Shown here piece by piece: positions 39,101 through 51,425 of a stretch of DNA of 64,000 nt (position 1 is its first letter; the number at the start of each line of letters is the position of its first letter). A program made the position numbers and the translations under genes. The stretch spans positions 3,124,001 to 3,188,000 of the forward strand of contig NC_134680.1 of NCBI RefSeq assembly GCF_024713945.1, written 5' to 3'. The stretch comes from Dermatophagoides farinae (taxonomy: Eukaryota; Arthropoda; Arachnida; Sarcoptiformes; Pyroglyphidae). Below the pieces are notes generated by a model. That model was not told the DNA's origin, did no database searches, and saw only the letters and a program-made list of their open reading frames with translations.

Positions 39101-39595
39101 TTTGTAAAACGACAATCAAAATGCTTGTTTCTTTCTGATGTATTGTTTGTTATTTCCTTTCACAGGAAATGAATTTCGAAAACTTACCATCTGTCGTTCA
39201 CGTTCAAATATACTATTACGTATACCAGGTTCATAATCTTCAATATGACCAATAGGAACATTTGATTGTTGTTGTTGTTGTAATGTTTGTATTGGTTTAT
39301 TATCAATTGTAAGATGATAATCTGCAAAAAACATTTCGGCGATTGATTGTCATAGTGATTATCATCATCCACAATATGGGTCATTAAAATCGAATGAATA
39401 ACGGTTGAAGGTCGATGTTGTTATGTTGATTGAATGATAATAATAATAATAATAAATGTGAAAAGTCAGATATCAATGGAAAACTATTTGATTCGATTTT
39501 TTTTGATTAATAATAATACTTACCGGTTCCTTTGAAACGTGGTTGTTTTACTTTAACACATATGGACTGATTGGCAAACATTGATCGTCGATCAC

Positions 39596-39632
<37 letters not shown>

Positions 39633-42600
39633 ATCACCACCACTATGTATTTGCATTTCATTTTGCATATCACGTATAAACGCTTTATAACGTTCAGATC
39701 TATGTTGGATCGATGATGATTCGCATGATGGTTGCTGTTGTTGTGGTTGTTTATATTCCGGTTTGATCATGCTCTATAGATTTTGTTTGTTTGATTTATT
39801 AATAGCGTATATAATGATGAAAATAGGATAAGGAAACCGAATAAGAAAGAAATGCAACAAATTTTTTTTTGTTTATTTGTTAGATTCAGGCATTAATTTG
39901 AAGCATTGGGATTGGGAAACAGAGGGATTACGAAAAAAAAACAATGTTAAATAGTAGACCACTGGTTTCATTTGTTGTTCTAATACATTCAATTCAATTT
40001 CAATTTGATTGTTTCGGATGAAAATTATCAATTCAAACAAAAACAAATTCACAATTGACAAGAATGACAATTTCAAAGAAAAAAAAACTCACTTCACATA
40101 CACAATTTAAATTAATCATGGCTCCAAATAAACAAACCAATCGAATTATAATGTCGTCTTCATGTTGTAAGAACATATATAAAAAAACAAACAAAAAACT
40201 ATGTTTTCTTGAAAGATACAGATTGTCAAATTGAAAATTTAGTTGTTGTTGTTGTTCAATTTTTTTTCTGTACTCCGAAAAAAATAGAAAAACTAAACCC
40301 ATATCCATTTTCATTCACTTTTCTAACACTTTTTTGTCTACACATACAATTGATATCCATTCTAGTTGATGATATTTTCCAATGGCATTATATATATACA
40401 TATCAATCTATACATCCATTCATTCACAAACCAGAACATCTCAAACACAAAACATGCACATACTACACTTTTTTTTACTGACAATTTTATTTATTATCAT
40501 CATCATGATCACCATCGTGATCGGCAACAAAAAGAAAATGAGAAAAGGAAAGAAAAGGCCTCATTGGGTGGTATATATAATATACATCATCGGGTAGAAA
40601 AAAAAGCAGGCAACTTGGCCAATAACCAAACAAACAAACAACCATAATGGCTGACAACAACAACAACAACAACAAAATGTGGCAATTGTTATTTCTAATA
40701 TCTTGCGCCATACAAAGTGTTAGTGAAGAATAATACAAACACATCATATCATATAATACCAAAGAATCGATGAAGATATTTATTTTTAGTTAATGGATTC
40801 TTTACAAACAAACACATATACGTGTGCGTTGTTTATCCATGGTGTTTTTTATTTTGTGGTTTGTTTGAATTAAATTATTAAAACTATTATTATTGCTACT
40901 ACTACGATATAATTTATCAGTCATCATCATTGTTTTAACCGTTAATTCACATTTAAATCATTTCAATCCATAAACTACAGTTATGCAATTAATTTTTTTT
41001 TTATTCTCTTTTTTTCTTGCTCATATACATATTTCAAACACACAGAAATAAAATGACTTCTAAACAGAGCGGCAAAAAAAACAAAACAAAAATTACATAA
41101 CAAGCTAAGCAAGTTGGGATTTTTTTCATTTGTTTGTAATGATGAAAAATGTATAATAGTGTAACGAGGAAGAATTCAATTTTTTTTTAAATCCAAAATC
41201 AAAAGAACAAAAATTAAAAGGCAAGTGGTTACAAGGACATTTGATTCATTCATTCATTTAAAATGGATATTGTATCCACTGTATGTATAAACACACAAAC
41301 AAAACGTATACCATTATTTGATATATATTGCCTTGAAAATATATTGTCAGTAGTCATCACTCACACAATGACATCTTTTTTTGTACATAACAATACAATT
41401 CATTGAAAACTAAAATGCTCATCAAATCAATCAACATTGACAAAACAAAAGAAAGAAAGATCGACAAGCAAGCAAGCCAGACAGCCAATAAATGAATAAT
41501 AAACTGGTATTCATTTACATCGTGAAACATTAATTTTACGAATGACCACACTGTTGATTACTTTGTCCTATTGGCTATATCTTTTTTGGGCAATAATTAT
41601 TGATTTGATTGTGACTAAATCAAGTTTTTGTTTCTATTCTTTCAATGTGTAAAAGCTCCAATGCCAGTAATCTGATATAATTTGAAATGATATAAAATGT
41701 AAGGATTTACTCACCGTTTTATCTTGTTGCTGTGTTGAAGACGATGAAGGTAGTGGTGGTGGAGGTGGCGGTTTTTTAATCGGTGCTGCATATGTTGATC
41801 CATTCTTCTGTATGGGTAGAATTTTTTCCGAATCACCATTCGTTATCATTGGTTGTGGTAATGGTGGTGGTGGTGGACTAAGAACCGATTCTTCACCTGT
41901 TGTATAATATTCTGTTTCATAAACATAATGTTGTTTTTGAGCAATTGTTGTGGACGATGATACGTCTGGTTTCATTTGTTGTTGTGCAGGAAAATGCCGT
42001 TCTATTTCTGTTGGTGCCATATTCGATGTAGTATATTCAACACCTAAACCAGTACCAGTAGCAATAGATCTTGGTAATGTCCAATATTTATGTACCGGAT
42101 GTTGCCGAGGTTCATATACATCAGCTACATGATGATATTGTTGTTGTTGTTGTTCGGTTGATGGATGATCCATGATGGCCATATTACGTGGTAATGTTAA
42201 TGATGATAATCCACTTGCAATAGATGTCGATATTGTTGTACCTAAATAATCGATTGGCGGTGTAATTGTTTGTTGTGGATCAATTGATACAGGTGATGAT
42301 TTAAACTCAGCATATGTTCGTGATGAAAATGGTGGTGGAAATGAAACCGTAGCTGTTTCATTCAAACTTTTGCCATCAATACATGTTGTCGTCTGCTGCT
42401 GCTGCTGCAGTTGTGGCTGTCTACTTGAATCTACTTGTTGATCTTGAGCCTGAACCGTTGTACCTAATGATGACGTCTGCTGATGATGTTGTTTTAGGTG
42501 ATTCTTGATTGGTTGCTGTTGATGTTGTTGATGATGATGACCGTTAGATAATGAAGATTTCGATGAAGCTTGAGGCAATAAAGTGTTATCAACTTGTTGT

Positions 42601-42865
42601 TGCTGCTGCTTTCGTTGTTGTTGTAGTAGTTGAGCTTTTGATTTTAAATTATCTAAATTTTCACCGGTTATTGATCGATGTTGATGAAGTGATAGTAGTT
42701 GACGTTGATCATGACCATGATCATAATCATCATCATAATCGGCTATTGAACGAGAAGTTGTTGCTGCTGATATTGATGTTGATGATGGTGACGTTGATAG
42801 TGATGATGTTGTTGTTGTCGCTGCTATTGTCGATGATATTGTTGTCGTTGTTGATGGACTCCAAA
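33146..42865 (-). CDS. SORBS/CAP-family adaptor, shared core with SoHo segment and three SH3 domains
   Basis: Fourteen - strand exons: 42865-41715, 39773-39524, 39321-39188, 38723-38646, 38459-37842, 37588-37330, 37259-37134, 36861-36091, 35966-35815, 35750-35561, 35216-35080, 35007-34894, 34822-34702, 33879-33146. They encode ~1,611 residues in phase. SORBS proteins (ponsin/CAP, vinexin, ArgBP2) link vinculin and signalling proteins to actin at adhesion sites. The sorbin-homology core is [17 protein letters not shown] (exon 37259-37134). [17 protein letters not shown] also looks family-like. SH3-1 is [20 protein letters not shown] to [12 protein letters not shown]3-2 is [19 protein letters not shown] to [12 protein letters not shown]3-3 is [19 protein letters not shown] to FPGNYVEPT at the C terminus. 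The 72-nt intron inside SH3-1 is stop-free and in phase. The exon 38459-37842 donor (GTCGGT) and acceptor are weak. The last exon may instead start at 33885. Confidence 0.88.
39774..41714. other. intron of the SORBS-like gene
   Basis: 1.9 kb between coding exons 42865-41715 and 39773-39524. It contains simple repeats only (TTG/CAA, CATT, (CA)n); I see no further exon. Confidence 0.5.
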
Positions 42866-45389
42866 CTAGATTTTTATAATTAAAATGAAATTTAGAAAAA
42901 AAAATCAGATCATTAATATCATATCATAATCATTATTATTATTATGTTATGTGGATCAATCCACATACGGAAGTCTAGCCTAGTCTAGACTATTGATGGT
43001 TATTTTGTTTTGCTGAATATTAATCGATTGGTCAACCAAGTCATTTGCTATATAGGAGTTTGTCTAAAATGAAAAAAATTTCAATACAAAATTCTTACAA
43101 ACAACAATAATGGCAATTTTAATTACAAATTACAAAGTCATTAAAAACCACCCACGCAAACAAACAAACACATTTACACACTTTACTCTTTTCATCATTC
43201 ATTGTGATAACATCTTTTCATTCAAACTCTCAGGTACTTGTAATGCATATGAGATGATTGAGATATGTGAAACATTAATTATGTAATCAGACCTATTTTC
43301 ACTTCTAGAAATCAAATCATGTCCGGCGATGATAATGATGATGATTTTGGCAAATTACCAAGATTTGAATAGCTATATCCTCTACTTGTGAATGGATGAA
43401 GAAATATTTTCAAATAAATCTGTTTCTTCTCGATTATTCAATGCTCTAATTATTCGTGACATATTTTTTTTTGGTTGAGACAAACAAACAAACAAGAAAC
43501 AAGAATTTAATAAGGGGAAATATTTTTTTTTCACTTTTGTCATGCAGGCGTAGGCGGTTTATTTGTGTGTGTGTGCGAAAAATCGAAATTGGTGCCGAAA
43601 AAAATTCGGCCGGATTTTTCATTTTCACCATCAACACATAGACAGGAAAAGAGCAAAAAACAAAACAAAAAAATCAACATGATGCATTTGATTTCTATTT
43701 TTACCCAGACACAATCCAAACAACATTCATTGCATCAATGAAGAAATTTTTTGAAGATTTTTATTCATTACCTAATCTAAATTCAGCTTATTATTACAAC
43801 AATAACATTTGCTGATGAACTTTGAAATAGTGTCGAAAATGGTGATGATGATGATGATCTAAATCTAATCAAAATTAATAAAAATATATCAAATAACCAA
43901 ATCAAAATAGTGGAAATAAAAAGAAAAAGCCGAAAATTTTTCATACAATTTTGAGATTAATTAATCATAATGATGACAAAATACCGGAAAAATCCATATA
44001 CAAATTTTAATGTTATATATGAATAAAACACCTAAGTGATCAATGACGATAAATCCAAGCTAAGAAAGAAATGACAAATTTTTTTTTCTCCTGCAGCACA
44101 AACAAACAAGCGATTACAACAAACCATTAATGAATTGGGAACTACATAAAAATCTGACCTAAATTGACTAAGTATTTAAAAACAGGAAAAATGTTTAGAA
44201 AAAAAATTGTAAAAATAAATTTACAGTATAAACAGGATGTCATCGAGCATCAACAATAATAACCGAATATCGATTCGGCCAGTTTAATAACCCATCAAGA
44301 GAACGAAAAATGAGAAAAAAAATGAATTCCCATCAAATCCGTGATCGATGATCGAAAAGAAGATGAAAAAAAATTCAACATGAGAAAAAGACAAAAAAAA
44401 ATTCACACCTCTAAATAGAGACATATTTTAAGCAAATATAGATAGATAGATCAATGGTCAAATATTTTTTTGTAGAAAACAAAAATTAAGAGGGATGAAC
44501 TTTGAACTTTCATGACCTCATTCGCATACCACACACATACATGCACACCAATAGACAATGGATACCATTTGGTGTTAAATTTCGAAGAAAAAAAAATTTA
44601 ATTCAAATTTCAAGTGGAAAAGCAAAAAAAAACTTACCCAAATTTTTATACAGAAAATTTAAAAAAAAAACCAATTTAACAAGAAAATTTCAAATTTTCA
44701 ACATCCAACAGAAACATTCACCATTACAAATTGACAAATTGCAGAATTCAAACAACTGAAAATTATTGACGAAAAAACAAACTAAAAAAATTCTTTATAT
44801 CACACACACACAAAACACACTGTGTCCGAATATAGTATATATGGAATAATGATTTAATTTGATTTGATGACAAAAAAAAGTGAAATTTTCTTGTTTACTA
44901 TGAAAAAAAATGAATAAATGAATGAATAAATAAATTAGAAGCTAGAAGCTTAAAAAATTGACAACAACAACAAAAATTGTAAACCTACAATAAACTTCAT
45001 TCTACTTTGGCGACAGAATTCAAATTTCAATATGTGACACAGACAAACAGTGTGTGTGTGTGTGTGTGTGCGTAAGATAATAATAGAATCGAAGAAGGAA
45101 AGAATCTAATGGCAATATTTTTTTTTTTTGGTTGCCAATTGGCTAAGTGAATGCAGTAACAATTTTTTCGTGTGGGTGTCATTCTCTTTTTCTATGTGTT
45201 GAATGAAATGAGTTCGACAGCAATTCAGTCATCATCATCACCATCATAGAAAGAAATGAATCGTAAATTCCGAATTTAGAATTCAAGTTGCAATTCATAT
45301 ACACACAAGTCCTCACAAATAACGGTTAGAAATGAGCAAAAACGAAAGCCTTCATCCCTATACACTTTTCCGCTTCTGAAAAAACTTAC
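42866..45389. other. intron of the SORBS-like gene with two adjacent palindromes
   Basis: 2.5 kb. Near its acceptor side lie two palindromes 4 bp apart: TATGTGGAT-CA-ATCCACATA (42948-42967) and AGTCTAG-CCTAGT-CTAGACT (42972-42991). The rest is A/T-rich with short tracts. A missed small exon cannot be excluded, but the exon phases on either side already agree (phase 1 to phase 1). Confidence 0.55.
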
Positions 45390-47667
45390 AACGATTATCC
45401 GTTATGATGTGATAATTATTGCAATATAATGGATAATTTGGATTTATCTTCAAACAACAACAACAACAATTATATCGATACAATGACATCTGGTCATCAT
45501 CATCATCATAATCATCAGCATCTATTTTGCCATCGATAAGTTTTAATGACATTGTTGTCGTTGATGATGATGATGATGAAGATGGTGGTGGTGATGATGA
45601 TAATGACTCTTTATGGTAACCGGAAGATAATGATGATTGAAGTTGATGTCGATGTTGGCGAGGTAAACATGAACTTTGATGGCAAAAATAACATTCACTG
45701 TGTTGATGATTATTATTATTATTATGACGATGGCCATCATCGAAAGTAATCAGTTTAGGTTGTTGTAGAAAAAATTTACGCCCAACAAAACGACAAATCT
45801 GATCGATTAATTTAAATTGTTCATTACGGTGGCGGCTATTTTCATCCGATTGTTTATCAATATCATGATTATCATTATCGTTTCGTTCTTTCAAACAACA
45901 TTTCACATTGTTTAGATTACAACGGCGAATTTCAAGCAGTTCAATGTCCATTTCTATAATTTCAATTCTCAAAACAATATCAAAAATTGAAAAAATCACA
46001 GACAGGTAAAACTTTCACCACCAACACTGCGGACATCCAAAACAAAATAGTAAATAAATGCAAATATCAAAGATCTAAAGACAAATATGCACAGGTGTGT
46101 ATGTATGCAACAGGTCATATATTGTAAATGATCATATCTACAACCACAGACAGCAAACAGAAAAAAATTTAGCTAAAATGAATCACTCAAAACGACTGTA
46201 GCCGCCTCTCTTTAACTCACTATCACACACACATCGATTGAACGTAAAAGAAAATCTCAATATAAATTTCAAATAAGAGAAAAGTCGGAAAAGTTCAAAT
46301 ATGAACAACCAAAGATAGTTTGATCATGTGATGTTTAGTTATTACTTTGGTCAAATGGAAACGACAACTATTCTGACTATATCTATTGTAAAGTGATTTC
46401 AAATTCTACTCACTATTTTTAGTTTTCGATGATGATGATGAGGACATTGATTTTGCCATTGTTGTTGATGTCGCTGTTTCTGTTGTCGCAGCTGTTGTTG
46501 TGATCATCTGATCACCATCGATTGGTTGATGTTGTGTATCTGGTCGAATACGTACCGTTTCAATATCATCATCATCTTCGTCCGTATAGTCATCATCATC
46601 ATCGATATTTCTATCAAGATCATCATCCGGATCTAGTGATGATGATCGTGTGGAAATAGATCGTGTTTTATTACGTCGTTGTCGTATAGTTGTTACTTTA
46701 GATAATGATGATGGTGATGATGTTGTCGATCCAGATGATGTAAGTAATGAACCACCACTTGCTGATCCACCATTACCATCTGGTGATAGAACTAATTGTC
46801 CAATGTCATCGGATTGTTCTTCTTCCTGTCCATGACGATGACGATAAGTGCCATCTATCGATCGTGTTCGAATCGATCGAGTATATCGTCTTTGATGATT
46901 GGATAATCGTCGCCGTTGACTTTGACGGCCTGGATCATCGATTCGATTATCATCATCATCGAAATCAATATCACCATCAGAAGTAAAATCGGCTTTATTC
47001 AAACATTCAACATCACCATTGCTTTCGAAAGCTGTTGGCCTTTGTAATAGCGGTGAATGATCTGGAGCTTGTGGCCCAGTAAGACCACAATGACAATAAT
47101 GATGACAATAACTACGATCACTATACATACAGGTGGGACATGATGATGATGTTGTAGTTTGATCATTCGTGGTTGTAGTTGCCGTTGTAATTGAACTTGT
47201 ATATGACGATTGTTGAAGGGCTGGACATTCGGTTCTTGATTCGGCTTCTTTTTGCATTTCTCTCAGTGAATGATGTGAAACTAAACATCCGGTTGTTGTT
47301 GTCGATGTTGATGTTGAATCATTCATTGTTGTTGCCGTTGTTGTTGAATATGATGATGAATTATCATCACCACGTATTGCACGTGTTGAATCATCTGGAT
47401 CTATGACACTACCGGGATGATGTAAATGATAAGATGGTGGCGGTGGTGGTGGATGATGATGAAATTGTTCATGTGGATGATAAAATGCAAATGGTGGCGT
47501 GCTTGGATCATAAAACAAATGTTGTGGTGGTGGATGATGATGAACGAAACCACCGGAATAAGGATAATGGCTACTCATCGAAAGAATTTTTCTATGTGCA
47601 TTTCGTGATTCTGGTCCAAAATCTTCATTTGGTGATAAAAGTTCTTCTTCACTTTGATGTAATGGAC
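45390..47667 (-). CDS. SORBS-like gene, shared N-terminal exons
   Basis: Two exons, 47667-46414 (1,254 nt) and 45953-45390 (564 nt). The first follows a clear acceptor (TTTGAATAG) and starts GPLHQSEEELLSPNEDFG. It continues H/P-rich, then S/T- and D-rich, and contains a Cys/His cluster (CPTCMYSDRSYCHHYCHC). The second has a leucine-rich start (MDIELLEIRRCNLNNVKCC), an H/Q/S-rich middle and another Cys run before its GTAAGT donor. Reading phase leaves and enters correctly at both sides, linking upstream first exons to the SH3-containing core. No domain is recognised; the regions look intrinsically disordered. The link to the SORBS core rests on strand, spacing and phase. Confidence 0.65.
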
Positions 47668-47770
47668 CTATTCAAACAGAAAAAATGAAAAAAAAAATGT
47701 TAGATAATTGCTACAAATTTTATGAAGGAATGAAAACATCCGTATGTGTCTGTCATTCACGTTAACGGAC

Positions 47771-48761
47771 CTTCTAAATTCGAATCTTTCGTTTCATCTA
47801 ATCCCGAATCTTTATCCGGACTATTGCTACCATTTTCATTATTATTATTATTAACAATTATTTTTTCCGGGTTATTTTTTTCTATAGTTGAATTCAAATT
47901 ATCAGCTACAAGGGATTGTTCACAATCTAATGAAATTATATCATGCATTAAATTATCATCATGAATCGTAGGGCCATGACTATCAAAACCATTGACTAAT
48001 GTATTTGGAGTTTGTGGTGCATCAATTTCAATCGAAGTATTTGGTTCATCTTCTTCTGGTATTGGATATAAATGCCACCAATATTGTACAGGGAAATCAT
48101 ATACAATATGATAACGTTCATTATCCACATGATCTTCATCATTATCACCATCAACAATGTCATCATTATCATCATCATCTGAATTGTGGTTGATTTGATT
48201 CATAAAATAATCAACAATTGAGTCTGATTGTTTTGATTGAATTCGTGGAGGTAATGGTGGTGATTTATCATCAAGATCAATTGAATCTTCTTCTTCATGT
48301 AAAACATTATTTGTTGCTGATCGATGTATGACAATATAATCATGATCATCACTACTTTCATTATCAGTACTATTCAATGGTCCATTACGTGCAATAATTG
48401 CAGATTGATGTGTAGTAATCGACAACAATGATAATGATGATGCACATGATGATGATGGTGATGTGGATGATGATCGAAGTATATCCGGCAATGGTTCTTC
48501 AGCCGTTATATTAACAAAAGAATCTGCTTCATCTATATCATCGATTATATCAAAATAGCCTTTCGATTCCTTTGAATTCGTTTTTATTTGTTGTTGATGC
48601 GGCTGCTGTTGTTGTTGCTGTTTCATTGGTTTAATTTTAGCCATTTTTCTTTTTTCAAAATTATTATTATCAATATTCATTGATGATGATAACAGATTTG
48701 AACCAATCAATGTTGGAATCATTGTTGTTGTTTTCGATACGAATGTCGATGATGATGACAT
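47771..48761 (-). CDS. SORBS-like gene, alternative first coding exon
   Basis: An ATG at 48761 opens 330 codons ending DSNLEG at a GT donor (GTCCGT), phase 1. The next exon at 47667 also begins GTCC, so the junction codon is glycine. Composition is S-, D- and N-rich with a basic patch near the start (KRKMAKIKPMK) and a proline motif, PPLPPR, typical of SH3 ligands. Because it begins with its own ATG downstream of the PDZ exons and exits in the same phase as they do, it looks like an alternative promoter isoform. Joined to all downstream exons it gives 2,547 residues. It could alternatively be an internal exon or a separate gene. Confidence 0.6.
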
Positions 48762-51425
48762 GTTTTGTCAAAAATAATCAAATCAAATAATAATGATGGA
48801 CTGAACAAAACAAACAATATATCAAACACACACGCAGACACAGACAAACACACACACACAATATCAAGATTAGGCGTCAACCAATCAACCAACCAAAATA
48901 TTCATTTAGTCACGAACATCGAAAACAACAAAACCAAGTGTAAAATCAATGAACAAATTCAAAAAAGCATAATCGATCCACACATGATCAAAAATCAAGG
49001 TATATCATCATCGTCGTTTGTGGTAGTTAAAAAAAAATTTCAATCATTCAAAACATGAAGATCACACATTAGATTTTCTTATTTATTTCAATTCTGGTGA
49101 AATAATAATGTTTTTTCTTTTTTTTTTTTTGGTATAGTAGAATGCTATCAACATTCTACCATTTGTAACTGGTTGTTGTGTTGGTTCAAATCGGGAAATA
49201 TATTTTGTTGTCGCTATTCGGGTTAATACACAGACACAGACAACAAACAAATTACTGTATATTTAAATATACAGAAACCGATCATCAATATTATTATAGC
49301 AACAAAATAGCAACAAAATATCCGAATACATCTTCATCACCATCAACGGGTAATCAATGGTTTGTTGTGTTTATAATCATCATGTCATAACACATAACAT
49401 AACATATACAAAAAACACACACATTGCAAAAATTCAAAATGTTTTTTTTTATATAAATCACTGTTTCAATTAGAAAAAAAAATGAAAATAAAAACAAACA
49501 TAGAACAGCCAATACACATAGATACACCCATATACGTATATTTAATTCTCACACCATATTCTCTGCGTCTAGATGATCGATGATAGTGATGATGATGATG
49601 ATGACATGAAGCATATGCAACAATTTTTGGACTGAAAATTTCTTTTGTCGAATAATAATTTCGTTACATCGTTTCACCAAAATGACCGAATGTCATCATC
49701 ACCATAGACACTAATGGTGAATGATAGTCATAAAGAAAATGAATATGATATATGTAAAATAAAACAGGAAGAGATGACACAAAATATGGTGATGAAACGA
49801 AGAAATAAACATATGGCTACAATTTTTGATGACTACTATTAAAACAAAAAGTAATGGGCGTGTATGTGTATGTGTGTGTATTGTATATTTGGATCTAAAT
49901 TTAGAATTTATGTGTTAAGCGAATAACCCGAATTGAATTCGAAGCCAAAATCCTATAAATGAATCAACAATTATCATCATCATCATCAAATATTCAAAAA
50001 TTCAAAGGAATTATACAATCATTATGATGATGATGTTGACGGTTGATGGGTGTGTCGAGGGGTGATGTTGGTAAAAAATTTGTGTCAAACATCAAATCAA
50101 TTATTCGATAATTAATATTGAATTATTGAATGAAAAAAAAGAGGCCGCGATTAACATCATCATAATCATGATGAATGAAACTAAAAAAAAAAAAAAAAAA
50201 ATTGAAACAGTCAAACACCATCATAAAAACAATTCAAAATCAATGTGATGTGATAGGAAATTCATGTCAACCAAAAGTTTATCAGCAGTTTCATCATCAT
50301 CATCATCACTGTTGTTGCCAAAAATTTATTCACTTAAAATTGAGTTAAGGATTGTTTCTGTCTATATTTATTATCTTTGTTGTTGTTGTTGATAAATTTA
50401 TTTTTTTTTTGATTTCAATTTGCATCAATAGTTCATCGTTGTTTTCATCACATATCAAACTATAACACAAAAATCAAAACCCGACATGACAATTTATTTT
50501 AATCGTGTGAAATATATTTTTGAATTTTATTTTCCATCATCATCATTATCCTTTCAACCGCAAATGGCATTAAAATACGGAATTTAATTAACCAACAACA
50601 GTAGTAACAGTGATGGTGATGATGATGAACCGGTTTATTGTTCTAGTTTCAACAAACCGAAGTAATTTTTTTTTCATTTATAACATTCTAATGATGAGAA
50701 CGGAACGATCACAGATGAAAATAATCTTGTAATTTTCATAATCATCAACATTCAGTACACAACAAGATAAGATAAGAAAACATTTTAACGATTATCGATC
50801 AGCATCATAATAATGTATGTAATATGGTGTGATCATTGCAAGAGTAATGTTGAAAATGGCAATGAATTTTTTCATTGTGTGTGTGTGTATGTCAATGTGA
50901 TATGATTTCAGAAAATTGTCCTGAATCAACAATGAGAAAAAAAAGAACATTTGACGACCCTATTCGAATGCCATCGTGCAATGCAAGTTTTCGTGCATTT
51001 AGACACGTGCGCACAGACTATCTTCAGAAAAAGGCCAGATGGCCATGGACATATGATGTTTGCATAAAATTTGACGAGATAATTTATTAGATCTTTCTCT
51101 CTATCTTTACACATTCACATATAATATGACCTCAACGATCATATAACCAGAACACATTCAATCGACCAGATGCTCATTTATAGAACTAATGAACATGACA
51201 CGTGCCTTAGAATAACAAAACAATAAAAAAAATATTATTAGGGTCTATCAATATCCTCACATGTAATATTAAACACTTTTAGGTCACACCAAACAATATA
51301 TATCAGCGTGAAAAATAGAATCGGGTTTAACTTTTATTTGAATTTGTAAGTAGTATTAAGCTAAATAATCTCTGAGAATAGACAGACAAACAGAAAAAGT
51401 GAACATTTTTTTTCGTGGCACTTAC
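48762..51425. other. intronic or promoter region of the SORBS-like gene
   Basis: 2.7 kb between the alternative first exon and the PDZ exons. CA tracts, GAT repeats and A runs dominate. A ~70-codon + strand frame at 50,875-51,090 has more normal composition but no matching splice sites or family. If the alternative first exon is real, its promoter lies in the first kilobase here. Confidence 0.5.

Noticed and set aside
46650-47608. Several + strand frames opposite the SORBS N-terminal exons
   Set aside because: Antisense shadows of GAT- and CCA-rich coding DNA with no start or splice support.
49128-49200. tRNA-like stretch with GGTTCAAATC resembling a B box
   Set aside because: No A box, no acceptor stem and no anticodon arm can be folded around it.
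50875-51090. 71-codon + strand frame with mixed composition
   Set aside because: It begins in a TG repeat and lies within an intron of the opposite strand. No homology or splice sites.
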